This document shows positions 8,208 to 18,188 of a DNA stretch of 64,000 bases, piece after piece (within the stretch, counting starts at the first letter, position 1; each line of letters opens with the position of its first letter). A program made the translations under genes and the position numbers. The notes below the pieces were generated by a model. That model had not been told where the DNA came from. It searched no databases and saw only the letters and a list, made by a program, of their open reading frames with translations. The stretch comes from an uncultured Pseudomonadota bacterium (GTDB lineage Bacteria; Pseudomonadota; Gammaproteobacteria; Steroidobacterales; Steroidobacteraceae), in the NCBI GenBank assembly GCA_903868595.1, contig CAIPVV010000041.1:1-64000 (forward strand). Reading direction: 5' to 3'.

Positions 8208-9077
8208 ATGACGCTGCGTTCCGCGCTTGGCGCGATTACCGCGCAGGAAGACCTGAACTTCCTGCTCACCAACCGGATTCCGCGCCGGGCCCTCACCCTG
8301 TTCATGGGCTGGTTCAGCAAGCTGGAGCTGCCGGTGGTGCGGGAGGTGTCGATCGGTCTGTGGAAGCTGTTCTCGGACGTGGACCTCTCCGATGCCAAGC
8401 AGTCGCGCTTTGCGAGCCTGCACGACGCCTTCACGCGTGAGCTGCGGCCCGGGGCGCGACCCATCGCGCAGGACGCCGACGTGCTGTGCAGCCCGAGCGA
8501 CGCCATCGTGGGCGCCTGGGGCACGGTGGACCGCGGCAACCTCTACCAGGCCAAGGGCTTCCCGTACCGCCTGCAGGATCTGCTCGTGGATCCCCAGCTC
8601 GTGGCCCAGCACGAGGGCGGCCGCTACGTCACGCTGCGGCTCACCGCCGGGATGTATCACCGCTTCCACGCGCCCCAGGAGCTGAGCGTCCAGCGGGTGA
8701 CCTACATGTCGGGGGACACGTGGAACGTGAACCCGATCGCCCTGGCCCGCGTGGAGCAGCTGTTCTGCCGCAACGAGCGCGCCGTGATCCAGACGACGCT
8801 CGCCGGCAGCGGCGAGGCGGTCACGATCGTGCCGGTCGCCGCGATTCTGGTGGCGAGCCTTCGCCTGCACTTCCTGGACGTGCGGCTGCACCTTCGCTAC
8901 CGCGGGCCCAACCGCATGGACTGCAGCGCCCACCTGGCGCGGGGGCAGGAGATGGGCTGGTTCGAGCACGGCTCGACGATCATCCTGTTCGTGCCCCCGG
9001 GCTACTCGCTGTGCCCGGGGATCCAAACCGGCACGCAGGTCCGCATGGGCCAGGCGCTGCTGCGGCGGAGCGACTGA
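8208..9077 (+). CDS. psd: Phosphatidylserine decarboxylase proenzyme
   Basis: A 289-residue pyruvoyl enzyme that converts phosphatidylserine to phosphatidylethanolamine at the inner membrane. The autocleavage site is GST within EHGSTIILF near the C-terminus, where Ser becomes the pyruvoyl group. The catalytic His region GMYHRFHAP is present. Length matches proteobacterial Psd proteins (about 280-320). An AAGGAG ribosome site lies 11 bp before the ATG. It is divergent from the aminotransferase gene. Confident family assignment. Confidence 0.95.
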   Translation: MTLRSALGAITAQEDLNFLLTNRIPRRALTLFMGWFSKLELPVVREVSIGLWKLFSDVDLSDAKQSRFASLHDAFTRELRPGARPIAQDADVLCSPSDAIVGAWGTVDRGNLYQAKGFPYRLQDLLVDPQLVAQHEGGRYVTLRLTAGMYHRFHAPQELSVQRVTYMSGDTWNVNPIALARVEQLFCRNERAVIQTTLAGSGEAVTIVPVAAILVASLRLHFLDVRLHLRYRGPNRMDCSAHLARGQEMGWFEHGSTIILFVPPGYSLCPGIQTGTQVRMGQALLRRSD

Positions 9078-9138
9078 GAAGTCCGCCCCGCCCGCCTCGG
9101 TTTTGATTCGCGGCGCGGCCGGGTCACAATGCGCCCCC

Positions 9139-10184
<1,046 letters not shown>

Positions 10185-10194
<10 letters not shown>

Positions 10195-11006
10195 CGGTTG
10201 ATCTCGTCGCGCAGCGCGAGGGTCGCTGCGCGCGCCGCCTCCGCGAAGTCCTCGCCCGAGCTGGCGTAGAGGATGCCGCGCGAGGAGTTGATGAGCAGGC
10301 CCCGCCCGTCCGGCGTGCGGCCGGCACGGACCGCGGCGGCGACGTCGCCGCCCTGCGCGCCCACGCCCGGCACCAGGAACGTCATATCGCCAGTGGCGGC
10401 GCGGATCTCCGCCAGCTCCTGAGGGTAGGTCGCGCCGACCACCAGCAGGCAGTTGCCGCTGGCATTCCACTCCCGTGCCACGCGCTCGGCGACGATGCGG
10501 TAGAGGCGCTTGCCGGCGAACTCCAGGTCCTGGAAGTCGCGGGCGCCCGCGTTGGAGGTCCGGCACAGAATGATCACGCCGCGGTCCGCCCACTTCAGGT
10601 AGGGCTCGACCGTATCGAAGCCCATGTAGGGATTGACGGTCACGGCGTCCGCGCCGTAGCGCACGAAGGCTTCCTGCGCGTACTTGGTGGCGGTATTGCC
10701 GATGTCACCGCGCTTGGAATCCAGGATCACCGGCAGCTGCGGGTACTGCTCATGGATGTAGCGGATCGTATCCAGCAACTGGTCCTCGGCCGCCAGGGCC
10801 GCATAGTGCGCGAACTGCGGCTTGTAGCAGCAGGCGAACTGCGCGGTCGCATCGATGATGCGGCGGTTGAACTCGAAGATCGCGCGCGGCGCCGTGCGCA
10901 GGCTGGCCGGGAATCGCTCGACCTCCGGGTCCAGCCCCACGCAGACCAGCGACTGGTTGCGATCCGCCGCGGCGTTGACCCGCGCGATGAAGCCCGCTTC
11001 AGTCAC
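10185..11006 (-). CDS. pyrF: Orotidine 5'-phosphate decarboxylase
   Basis: A 273-residue enzyme of the longer (type 2, mycobacterial-like) OMP decarboxylase subfamily, making UMP in pyrimidine synthesis. The catalytic block is LDSKRGDIGNTA, with the Lys and Asp of the DxKxxD site. Phosphate-binding motifs near the C-terminus (VPGVGAQGGD, SSRGILYA) are present. It overlaps the start-side end of an ABC permease gene by 8 bp and the convergent dmeF by 10 bp. It may be co-transcribed with the ABC exporter genes upstream. Confidence 0.93.
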
Positions 11007-11790
11007 GGATGCCCGTTCCCCGGTTCATCAGCGTCATTGCCCAGATGAACAGGGCGACCACGCAGAAGATCATGATCGAGAAGGCGCCCACGACGCTCAC
11101 GTCGGAGGTGCCCAGGAAGCCGAAGCGAAAGGCGTTGACCATGTGCAGGATGGGGTTCGCCATCGACACCTTCTGCGCCCAGGGCGGCAGCAGCGATACC
11201 GAGTAGAACACGCCGCCAAAGTAGGTCAGCGGGGTCAGTACGAAGGCGGGGATCCAGTTCACCTGGTCGAAGTTCTTCGCGTAGACGGCGTTGATGAAGC
11301 CGCCCAGGGCGAAGACCGCCGAGGTCAGCAGCACCGCCGCCACGATGATGCCGACGTGGTAGATGTGGATCTGCGTGAAGATCAGCGACACGACCGTCAC
11401 CACCAGCCCGACCATGAGCCCGCGCATCAGGCCGCCGCAGACGTAGCCAGCGACAATGATCCAGTTGGGCAGCGGCGAGACCAGCAGCTCCTCGATGTGC
11501 TTGCCGAACTTGGCGCCGAAGAAGGAGGAAACCACGTTGCCGTAGGAGTTGGTGATCACCGACATCATGATCAACCCGGGCGCCAGGTACGCGCGGTAGT
11601 CATGGCCGCCCATGTCCCCGATGCGACGGCCGATCAGGCTGCCGAAGATCACAAAGTACAGCGTGGAGGTCACGGCCGAGGGCACCAGGGTCTGGCCCCA
11701 GATGCGCATGATGCGGCCGTACTCGCGGATGACGATGGTGCGAAAGCCCACGCTGCGGATGGTCGCCAGCGACATTGCGTCGGTGCTCAT
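10999..11790 (-). CDS. ABC-2 type exporter permease (YadH-like)
   Basis: A 263-residue membrane protein with about six helices. It has the ABC-2 permease signature region, including FFGAKFGKHIEELLVSPLPN after the second helix. It matches the YadH family in length and motif order. It would form the membrane channel for the ATPase encoded immediately upstream (4-bp overlap). YadGH substrates are not established. The 3' end overlaps pyrF by 8 bp. Confidence 0.88.
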   Translation of the reverse strand: MSTDAMSLATIRSVGFRTIVIREYGRIMRIWGQTLVPSAVTSTLYFVIFGSLIGRRIGDMGGHDYRAYLAPGLIMMSVITNSYGNVVSSFFGAKFGKHIEELLVSPLPNWIIVAGYVCGGLMRGLMVGLVVTVVSLIFTQIHIYHVGIIVAAVLLTSAVFALGGFINAVYAKNFDQVNWIPAFVLTPLTYFGGVFYSVSLLPPWAQKVSMANPILHMVNAFRFGFLGTSDVSVVGAFSIMIFCVVALFIWAMTLMNRGTGIRD

Positions 11791-12704
11791 GGGGTACGGG
11801 TCTCCACCAGGCGCATGAACATCTCCTCCAGCCGGTTGACCTTGTTGCGCATGCTCTGCACCTGGATGCCCTGGGCCGAGAGGCGCGCGAAGATGTCGTT
11901 CAGGGCCTGCCCCTTGGAGACCTCCACGTCCAGCGTGTGGTCATCCACCAGCTGCACGCGGTAGCCGTCCAGCTGCGGCACCTGGTCCACCGGCTGCGTG
12001 AGGCTTAGCAGGAAGTTCTCGGTCTGCAGCTTGCGCAGCAGGTTGCTCATGCGGTCGCGCTCGATGATGCGCCCGCCGTCGATGATCGCGATGTTGCGGC
12101 AGAGGCTCTCGGCCTCCTCCAGGTAATGCGTCGTCAGGATGATGGTCGTGCCCTGCTCGTTGATTTGGCGCAGGAAATCCCACATCGAGCGGCGGATCTC
12201 GATGTCCACGCCGGCCGTGGGCTCATCCAGGATCAGCAGCTTCGGCTCGTGCATCAGCGCGCGGGCGATCATCAGCCTGCGCTTCATGCCGCCGGAGAGC
12301 GAGCGGGCCATGCTCTTGCGCTTCTCCCACAGGGCCAGCTGCTTGAGGTATTTCTCGGCGCGCTCGCGCGCCAGTTCGCGCTCGATCCCGTAGAAGCCAG
12401 CCTGGTTGACGACGATCGTCTCCGGCGACTCGAACATGTTGAAGTTCATTTCCTGCGGGACGATGCCGATGCAGGACTTGGCGCGCTCCAGCGCCGTGTC
12501 GATGTCGTGGCCGAAGACCTGCACGGTGCCGGCCGACTTGGTTACCAGGGAAGTCACGACGCCGATCAGGGTGGTCTTGCCGGCGCCGTTGGGGCCCAGC
12601 ATCGCGAAGAAGTCGCCTTCCTCGACATCCAGATCGATTCCCTTGAGGGCGTGGACACCATTCTTGTAGGTCTTGGTGAGACCGCGTACGGATAGGGCTT
12701 GCAT
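11787..12704 (-). CDS. ABC exporter ATP-binding protein (YadG-like)
   Basis: A 305-residue nucleotide-binding subunit with Walker A GPNGAGKTT, Q-loop in VPQEMNFN, signature LSGGMKRRL, Walker B LLILDEPTAGVD and the switch His in LTTHYLEEAE. The C-terminal ~80 residues are the extra domain typical of YadG/NodI-type exporter ATPases. It is the first gene of the yadG-yadH-like operon. A divergent transporter gene starts about 50 bp away. Confidence 0.92.
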   Translation of the reverse strand: MQALSVRGLTKTYKNGVHALKGIDLDVEEGDFFAMLGPNGAGKTTLIGVVTSLVTKSAGTVQVFGHDIDTALERAKSCIGIVPQEMNFNMFESPETIVVNQAGFYGIERELARERAEKYLKQLALWEKRKSMARSLSGGMKRRLMIARALMHEPKLLILDEPTAGVDIEIRRSMWDFLRQINEQGTTIILTTHYLEEAESLCRNIAIIDGGRIIERDRMSNLLRKLQTENFLLSLTQPVDQVPQLDGYRVQLVDDHTLDVEVSKGQALNDIFARLSAQGIQVQSMRNKVNRLEEMFMRLVETRTP

Positions 12705-12753
12705 GTGGTCCTTATTCTAATGGAATTTCGCCCGAATTGACGCCGGCCGGCGG

Positions 12754-13776
12754 GTGGACCGAAGATCCCCGGCTCCCTTAAGCCCCTCTGGCGGCCCCTT
12801 GCGAAAACTCCTCCCGGACCCGTTCCTGCTGGTCCTGATCCTGACCGTGGTCGTGGCGAGCCTGCTGCCGGTCAGCGGCGCCGCCGCCGGGGCGGTGAGC
12901 CTGCTGGCCACGGCCGCCATCGTGTTCCTGTTCTTCCTGCACGGGGTACGCCTGCCCCGCGAGAACCTGGTGGCCGCCCTGGGGCACTGGCGGCTGCACC
13001 TGACCATCCTGGCCACGACCTTCGTGGTCTTCCCGCTGCTGGGTCTGGGGCTGACCCGCGCCTTCCCCGGCCTACTGCCGCAGCCGCTGTGGACCGGCGT
13101 TCTCTTCCTCTGCGCCTTGCCCTCCACGGTGCAGTCCTCGATCGCCTTCACGTCGATCGCCCGCGGCAACATCGCCGGCACGGTAGCCTCCGCGGCCGCC
13201 TCCAACCTGCTCGGCATCGCGCTGACCCCGCTCATCATGAACCTGCTGGCCCACGCCCACGGCAGCGGGATCTCCTTCGCAGGGGTCTGGAAGATCGTGC
13301 TGCAGCTGCTGCTGCCCTTCACGAGCGGCCACCTGCTGCGTCCGTGGCTCGCCGGAATCGTCGCGCGGCGCAAGACGGTCCTTATGTACACCGACCGCAG
13401 CACCATCGTGCTGGCCGTCTACAGCGCCTTCTCCGCCGCCGTCATCGGCGGCATCTGGCGCCAGGTGCCGCTGGGCCGCCTGCTGGTGCTGGCGGGACTG
13501 TGCGCCTTTATCCTGACGGCAATCCTGCTGATCACCGGCTACGCTGCCCGGGCGCTGGGATTCTCGAAGGAAGACGAGATTTCAATCGTGTTCTGCGGCT
13601 CCAAGAAGAGCCTGGTCAGCGGCGTACCGATGGCGCGGGTGCTGTTTGGCGCCGCCGATGTCGGCGCCGTGGTGCTACCGGTCATGATCTTTCACCAGAT
13701 GCAGCTGATGGTTTGTGCCTGGATCGCGCGCCGCTACGGCTCGCGACCAGGGTCCACCGAGGAATCGGAGAGCTAG
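12754..13776 (+). CDS. Bile acid:sodium symporter-like (SBF-like, YfeH type) transporter
   Basis: A membrane protein of about 340 residues with nine to ten hydrophobic segments. Conserved blocks include CALPSTVQSSIAFTSIARGN and FCGSKKSLVSGVPMA, characteristic of the YfeH/SBF_like branch of the bile acid/Na+ symporter superfamily. The substrate is unknown. The 12754 start is GTG; a TTG at 12799 would begin directly at RKLLPDPFLL and fits the family N-terminus at least as well. It is divergent from the ABC ATPase gene. Confidence 0.85.
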   Translation: MDRRSPAPLSPSGGPLRKLLPDPFLLVLILTVVVASLLPVSGAAAGAVSLLATAAIVFLFFLHGVRLPRENLVAALGHWRLHLTILATTFVVFPLLGLGLTRAFPGLLPQPLWTGVLFLCALPSTVQSSIAFTSIARGNIAGTVASAAASNLLGIALTPLIMNLLAHAHGSGISFAGVWKIVLQLLLPFTSGHLLRPWLAGIVARRKTVLMYTDRSTIVLAVYSAFSAAVIGGIWRQVPLGRLLVLAGLCAFILTAILLITGYAARALGFSKEDEISIVFCGSKKSLVSGVPMARVLFGAADVGAVVLPVMIFHQMQLMVCAWIARRYGSRPGSTEESES

Positions 13777-13780
13777 AGTC

Positions 13781-14539
13781 ATGAAAAGCCAGAAGCCCAA
13801 GAGATACGTGACGGCGGACCAGTGCCCCCAGGCCGGGCGCGAGCGCATGATCATGCCGCAGCCGATCGCGCTGGTCGGCCGGGAGGCGCAGAACCCGGAG
13901 CGGGAACTGCTCAAGCGCATGGGCGAGACGGGCGCGGTGTTCATGATGGGCCAGAACCCGGACCTGCCGGTGATGCCGGAGCGCCCGAAGCTGCTGGACT
14001 TCTTCCACTTCCGCTTCTCCGACATCGCCTACATGCACCTGCTGCAGAGCGCGAAGCTCGCGCTCGACGCGGGCCAGGACGAGAAGGTGGTGGTGGCCTG
14101 CCTGCTGCACGACATCGCCAACGGCGCGCTGCTGCGTAGCGACCACGGCTACTGGGGCGCGCAGATGATTGCCCCCTACGTGAGCGAGGAGATCGCCTGG
14201 GCCGTCCAGTACCACCAGGCCCTGCGCTACTTCGCCGACGAGGCGGCGGGCTTCAAGTACCCGGACGCCTACAACGCGTTCTTCGGCCCGGACTACAAGC
14301 CGCCGGAGTACCTGTGCAAGGCGCACGAGGCAGCACGCAACCACCGCTGGTACATGACCTCGCGGCTGGTGACGATCTACGACATCTACAGCTTCCAGGA
14401 CGACTGGGACGTGGACCCGGAGCAGTTCACCGACATCATCGGCCGGCACTTCAAGGAGCCCAAGGAAGGCCTGGGCTTCGACAACTCGCCGGCAGCGCAC
14501 ATGTGGCGCTCGATGATCTGGCCGCACAACTTCCTGTAG
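13781..14539 (+). CDS. HD-domain protein
   Basis: A 252-residue protein with an HD metal-site motif CLLHDIANGA at about residue 110 and additional conserved His residues (YHQALRYF). Such proteins are usually metal-dependent phosphohydrolases or oxygenases. The N-terminal 60 residues (MIMPQPIALVGREAQNPE and following) are not recognised. The ATG at 13781 follows the transporter stop by 4 bp, so the two genes are likely co-transcribed. No substrate can be assigned. Confidence 0.75.
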   Translation: MKSQKPKRYVTADQCPQAGRERMIMPQPIALVGREAQNPERELLKRMGETGAVFMMGQNPDLPVMPERPKLLDFFHFRFSDIAYMHLLQSAKLALDAGQDEKVVVACLLHDIANGALLRSDHGYWGAQMIAPYVSEEIAWAVQYHQALRYFADEAAGFKYPDAYNAFFGPDYKPPEYLCKAHEAARNHRWYMTSRLVTIYDIYSFQDDWDVDPEQFTDIIGRHFKEPKEGLGFDNSPAAHMWRSMIWPHNFL

Positions 14540-14566
14540 CGCGGCCAGGCCGTCACCGGCGAGGTG

Positions 14567-15964
14567 CTAGATCACCTTGCCGGGGTTCATGATCCCCTTG
14601 GGATCCATCGCCTTCTTGATGGCGCGCATGAGCGCCAGCTCAGCGGGGCTGCGCGAGAAGTGCAGGAACTCGCGCTTGAGCGAGCCAATGCCGTGCTCGG
14701 CGGAGATCGAGCCGCGCCGCTGGGCCACGATCCCGTAGACCGCCTTCTCAATGTCCAGCTCCGGCACGTCGTGGCCGCTCATGCGCACCGAGACGTGCAG
14801 GTTGCCGTCCGCGACGTGACCGAAGAACACGGCCTTGAGCTGCGGCCAGGTGTTCTTGAGCATGTCGCCGATCTCATCGGCCAGCGGCCCGATCTCACCG
14901 GTCGGGACGCTCACGTCGAAGCCCAGCTGCGGCCAGTGCACGCCCTTGGACCACTCGCCCGGCGAATCGCGCACGTCCCACAGCACCGTGGCCTCGCGCT
15001 GCGACTGGGCGACGACCGCGTCCTTGACGATCCCGGCCTCCATCGCGGCGCCGATGACCGACTCGTAGCGCTCCTGGTCGACCGCCGGGTCCGTGCCCTG
15101 CGTCTCGATCAGCACGTAGGCGCCCTGCCCCAGGTCGATCGGCGGCTTGCGGCCCAGGCCCACGGTGCCCATCTCGTAGAAGGCCGGCCACATCACCTCG
15201 AAGGCGGTGAGCTGGGAGGCAAAGCCGGTGCGCGCGCGGCGCAGCAGGTCCAGCACGCCGGCATAGTCGTCCACCGCGCAGATGCCCGTGCAGACGCTCT
15301 TGGCCTTCGGGTAGAGCTTGAGCACCGCCTTGGTGACGATCCCCAGCGTGCCCTCGGCACCGATGAACAGCTGCCGCAGGTCGTAGCCGGTGTTGTTCTT
15401 GATCACCTTGCGCAGCGAGTCGATCACCGTGCCGTCGGCCAGCACCGCCTCGATGCCCAGCACCAGGTCGCGCGCCATGCCGAAGCGCAGCACGCGGTTG
15501 CCGCCGGCGTTGGTGGAGATGTTGCCACCGACCTGGCAGGTGCCGCGGCCGCCCAGGTCCAGCGGATAGAACAGGTCGGCCGCATCGGCGGCCTTCTGCA
15601 CCGTCTCCATCGCGACGCCCGCCTCCACGGTGATCGTCGCGGCGGCGACATCCACCTCGATCACCGCGCGCATGCGCTCCATCGAGATCGCGACGCTGGG
15701 CCCGATCGGTACGGCGCCGCCGGCCAAGCCCGTCATGCCGCCCTGCGGCACCACGGCGATGCCGCGGTCGTTGCAGAACTTCAGCGCCTGGGAGACCTGC
15801 TCGGTGGTGCGCGGCAGCACGAGGGCCAGGACGCCGACGTCCTTGCGCCCGATGACGCAGTAGTCGTGCGTCAGGCGGTCCAGGTTGCTGGCGTCGATGG
15901 GCTGCACGAGGTCGGCGCCCAGGAGCGCGGCCAGCTGGGCGTAGATCGATGAATCCGTCGTCAT
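14567..15964 (-). CDS. GlcD-type FAD-linked 2-hydroxyacid dehydrogenase
   Basis: A 465-residue VAO/PCMH-family flavoprotein. The FAD-binding domain shows VVPQGGMTGLAGGAVP and GNISTNAGGNRVLRFGMARD, and the C-terminal cap ends with the conserved VFFGHVADGNLH, SAEHGIGSLKREFL and DPKGIMNPGKV. It belongs to the D-2-hydroxyglutarate/D-lactate/glycolate oxidase group that passes electrons to quinone or electron-transfer flavoprotein. The true substrate is not determinable. The ATG at 15964 is preferred over one 30 bp upstream because it directly precedes the family N-terminus. Confidence 0.9.
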   Translation of the reverse strand: MTTDSSIYAQLAALLGADLVQPIDASNLDRLTHDYCVIGRKDVGVLALVLPRTTEQVSQALKFCNDRGIAVVPQGGMTGLAGGAVPIGPSVAISMERMRAVIEVDVAAATITVEAGVAMETVQKAADAADLFYPLDLGGRGTCQVGGNISTNAGGNRVLRFGMARDLVLGIEAVLADGTVIDSLRKVIKNNTGYDLRQLFIGAEGTLGIVTKAVLKLYPKAKSVCTGICAVDDYAGVLDLLRRARTGFASQLTAFEVMWPAFYEMGTVGLGRKPPIDLGQGAYVLIETQGTDPAVDQERYESVIGAAMEAGIVKDAVVAQSQREATVLWDVRDSPGEWSKGVHWPQLGFDVSVPTGEIGPLADEIGDMLKNTWPQLKAVFFGHVADGNLHVSVRMSGHDVPELDIEKAVYGIVAQRRGSISAEHGIGSLKREFLHFSRSPAELALMRAIKKAMDPKGIMNPGKVI

Positions 15965-16084
15965 GTGTCCCCCGGCGCGCCGGTGGCGCGCCATTTACTC
16001 ATTGAAGGTTATCCGCCGATCATAACCAATGGCCGGCGCGTCGAGGGGCCCAGGCGTTGCCAGCGCAGCCAGGCCGGCGCGGGC

Positions 16085-16510
16085 CTACTTGGCAAAGAGT
16101 TGCGTGAGGTCGCGGAACGCCTTGAACTCCAGCGCGTTGCCCGATGGGTCGTAGAAGAACATCGTCGCCTGCTCGCCCACCTGCCCCTGGAAGCGGATGC
16201 CCGGGGCGATCTCGAACGCCTGCCCCTCGGCAGTGAGCCGCTCGGCGAGGCGCTGCCAGTGCTCCCAGGTCAGCACGACGCCGAAATGCGGCACCGGCAC
16301 ATCATGGCCGTCGACGGGGTTGCGCAGGGCCGTGTCGCGGCCCTGGCGGGTGGCCTCCAGGTGCGCCACCAACTGGTGGCCGAAGAAATCAAAGTCCACC
16401 CAGTGCGGGGAGCTGCGGCCCTCGGCGCAGCCGAGCTTGCCGCCGTAGAAGGCGCGCGCGGCTTGCAGATCGTGGACGGGCACGGCCAGGTGGAAGGGTT
16501 CTAGCGACAT
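16085..16510 (-). CDS. VOC-family (glyoxalase/dioxygenase fold) protein
   Basis: A 141-residue single-domain VOC protein. Metal-ligand positions are visible as His in EPFHLAVPV, His in PHFGVVL and Glu in GNALEFKAF. Comparable proteins are annotated as glyoxalase/bleomycin resistance/dioxygenase superfamily. No substrate can be proposed. It stands alone between the dehydrogenase and an apparently empty 300-bp gap (16511-16807), which holds only GC-rich sequence without a convincing gene. Confidence 0.85.
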   Translation of the reverse strand: MSLEPFHLAVPVHDLQAARAFYGGKLGCAEGRSSPHWVDFDFFGHQLVAHLEATRQGRDTALRNPVDGHDVPVPHFGVVLTWEHWQRLAERLTAEGQAFEIAPGIRFQGQVGEQATMFFYDPSGNALEFKAFRDLTQLFAK

Positions 16511-16807
16511 GGAAGCCTCGGGCGGATCAGGGCGCGGCCGAGTCTACCCAAGCCTCCCGGCCTCCCGCCACGCGGCACCGGGGAACTCGGGGGAGCGCCT
16601 CGCCGGAGGGCAGCCGCGCCACCGCGACGGGGTGCTTGAGGCCCCGGGCCACGACGACCCCGCGCAGCCGCTGCTGCCCGGCGGTGTCGAACAGGCCGCT
16701 GCCCGGTCCAGCGTCACCCGCGCGCTCGGCCTGGCCGCCGCAGGCCGCCGGGTTCGGGTGGTCCGGGCCGGGATCCTGCTGGTTGGGGAGAGCCTGCCCG
16801 GCTGATC

Positions 16808-17464
16808 TTAGGCCTGTCGGCGCCCGGCCAACGCCTCCGCTGCCAGCAGCTGTATGCCGCGCAGGCCCGCCTGCCGCAGCGCCACCTCGTCGGCGTTGAG
16901 GGCGGCGGTCAGCATCTGCCGCCACACCAGCGGCCGCGTCTCCCAGCGCGGCCGCACCCAGCCCGGGTGCTGCTCGCACAGCAGGTCGATCTCCCTCAGG
17001 CTCAGCGCGGCCAGGCGCGCCTGGCACACCGGGGAGATCCCCAGCACCACGCGCGCGACGCTGGCATGGGCCCGTGCCAGGTGCCAGCCATATACCAGCA
17101 CGCGGCGGGTAAAGCCGGCCGCGCGCTCGCCGGCAAAGCAGCCGGCGCGCAGCGCCCGCGGCACGTCCTGCACCCCGCCGTGCCTGAACTTCTGCCAGCG
17201 CGCCTCATCGCAGAAGCCCGCATCCAGCAGCAGGTAGGGCATGTGGCCCAGGCGCGCGCGCGCCTCGCGCGGCAGCGAGCGCCACAGCGGGGAGAGTTCC
17301 CGCAGCATTGCGAGCGGCGCCGGGGTCGAGTCGGCCATCGCGCACAGCAGCTCCACGCACTGCCCGTTGATCTCCAGCATCGGCTCCAGCACCGCCTCCT
17401 CGAGCCAGTCGCTGGCCTCGACGGGTGGTGGCGGCAGGGCGCGGGCAGTCTGCTTGGCGGACAT
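16808..17464 (-). CDS. Unrecognised protein divergent from the FlhC-like regulator
   Basis: A 218-residue soluble protein, Arg/Ala/Leu-rich, with no signal or transmembrane segment. It has conserved-looking acidic and Trp positions (ASDWLEEAVLEPMLEINGQC near the N-terminus). No family is recognised. The ATG at 17464 is chosen because GGAGG lies 6 bp before it; an upstream ATG at 17479 lacks such a site. It shares a 125-bp intergenic region containing a 24-bp inverted repeat with the divergent FlhC-like gene, so the two are likely regulated together. Confidence 0.7.
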   Translation of the reverse strand: MSAKQTARALPPPPVEASDWLEEAVLEPMLEINGQCVELLCAMADSTPAPLAMLRELSPLWRSLPREARARLGHMPYLLLDAGFCDEARWQKFRHGGVQDVPRALRAGCFAGERAAGFTRRVLVYGWHLARAHASVARVVLGISPVCQARLAALSLREIDLLCEQHPGWVRPRWETRPLVWRQMLTAALNADEVALRQAGLRGIQLLAAEALAGRRQA

Positions 17465-17523
17465 CTCATTCCTCCCCATTTACCCCACAAAGGTAACCAG
17501 CCGGCACTTGGAAGCGTGTCACA

Positions 17524-17547
17524 AATTTGGGATATTTTTCCCAAATT
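17524..17547. promoter_or_regulatory. Perfect 9-bp inverted repeat between divergent genes
   Basis: AATTTGGGA, a 6-bp spacer TATTTT, then TCCCAAATT. It sits in a strikingly AT-rich stretch, 42 bp before the FlhC-like start and 60 bp before the divergent start. The symmetry and position suit an operator for a dimeric regulator. Confidence 0.5.
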
Positions 17548-17589
17548 CGCAAACACCTGTTTTTTGAATATTTTGCCCAGGGGGCCGCC

Positions 17590-18153
17590 ATGAGAATTTC
17601 CGATGCCCGCTACACCCGCGACCGCCTGCGCCTGGACCTCGCCCTGCGCTTCATCCAGCTGGAGGCCCGCACGCGCACCATCCGCGTCTGGACGGGCCTC
17701 ACGGACGATCGCATCCGCCGCCTCGTGCACTCCTGCACGACCGACCAGGGCGGCAGCGACGTGACGCGCCATCGGGGCAAGTCGCCCACGCAGACGACCT
17801 ACTTCACGCGCAGCCCGGTGCTGCGCCAGGAGGCGGCGATCCTCGCCAGCCTCTGCTACCTGCTGCAGGTAGTGCCCACCGGCCGCGTCGCCGATGCGCA
17901 GCGCGCCCTGCCCGGCGTGCAGCGGGGCGAGGCGCTGTGCGAGGCCTTCGAGATCTACCGGCGCCTGGTGCCGGGGGCGCGCATCGGCTTCGAGCATGCG
18001 GTCTTCCTGGTGATCGCGCTGGCCCGCAGCGATGAGCTCGCGGCGACCCTCTGCAGTGACTGCAACGGCCTGATCGTGGTGGACCGCTACGCGGTACCGG
18101 GGCGGCGCTGCGCCTGCTGCGAGGCTTCGCTGCAGGGCCGCCTGCCGCTGTAA
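17590..18153 (+). CDS. FlhC-like transcriptional regulator
   Basis: A 187-residue protein resembling FlhC, the DNA-binding half of the flagellar master regulator FlhD4C2. The N-terminal helix (LDLALRFIQLEARTRTI) is followed by a helix-turn-helix region (TGLTDDRIRRLVH). The C-terminal zinc site has Cys pairs in TLCSDCNGLIV and GRRCACCEA, matching the four-Cys FlhC cluster. No flhD or flagellar gene is present; the divergent neighbour is unrelated to FlhD. The ATG at 17590 follows an AGGGGG ribosome site. FlhC fold fairly sure, role unknown. Confidence 0.75.
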   Translation: MRISDARYTRDRLRLDLALRFIQLEARTRTIRVWTGLTDDRIRRLVHSCTTDQGGSDVTRHRGKSPTQTTYFTRSPVLRQEAAILASLCYLLQVVPTGRVADAQRALPGVQRGEALCEAFEIYRRLVPGARIGFEHAVFLVIALARSDELAATLCSDCNGLIVVDRYAVPGRRCACCEASLQGRLPL

Positions 18154-18188
18154 AGCCAGGGCAACGCCGCCGTTGCTATCATGGGCAC

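Noticed and set aside
16511-16807. Open frames on both strands between the VOC gene and the next gene
   Set aside because: Neither shows a family motif or ribosome site; treated as non-coding.
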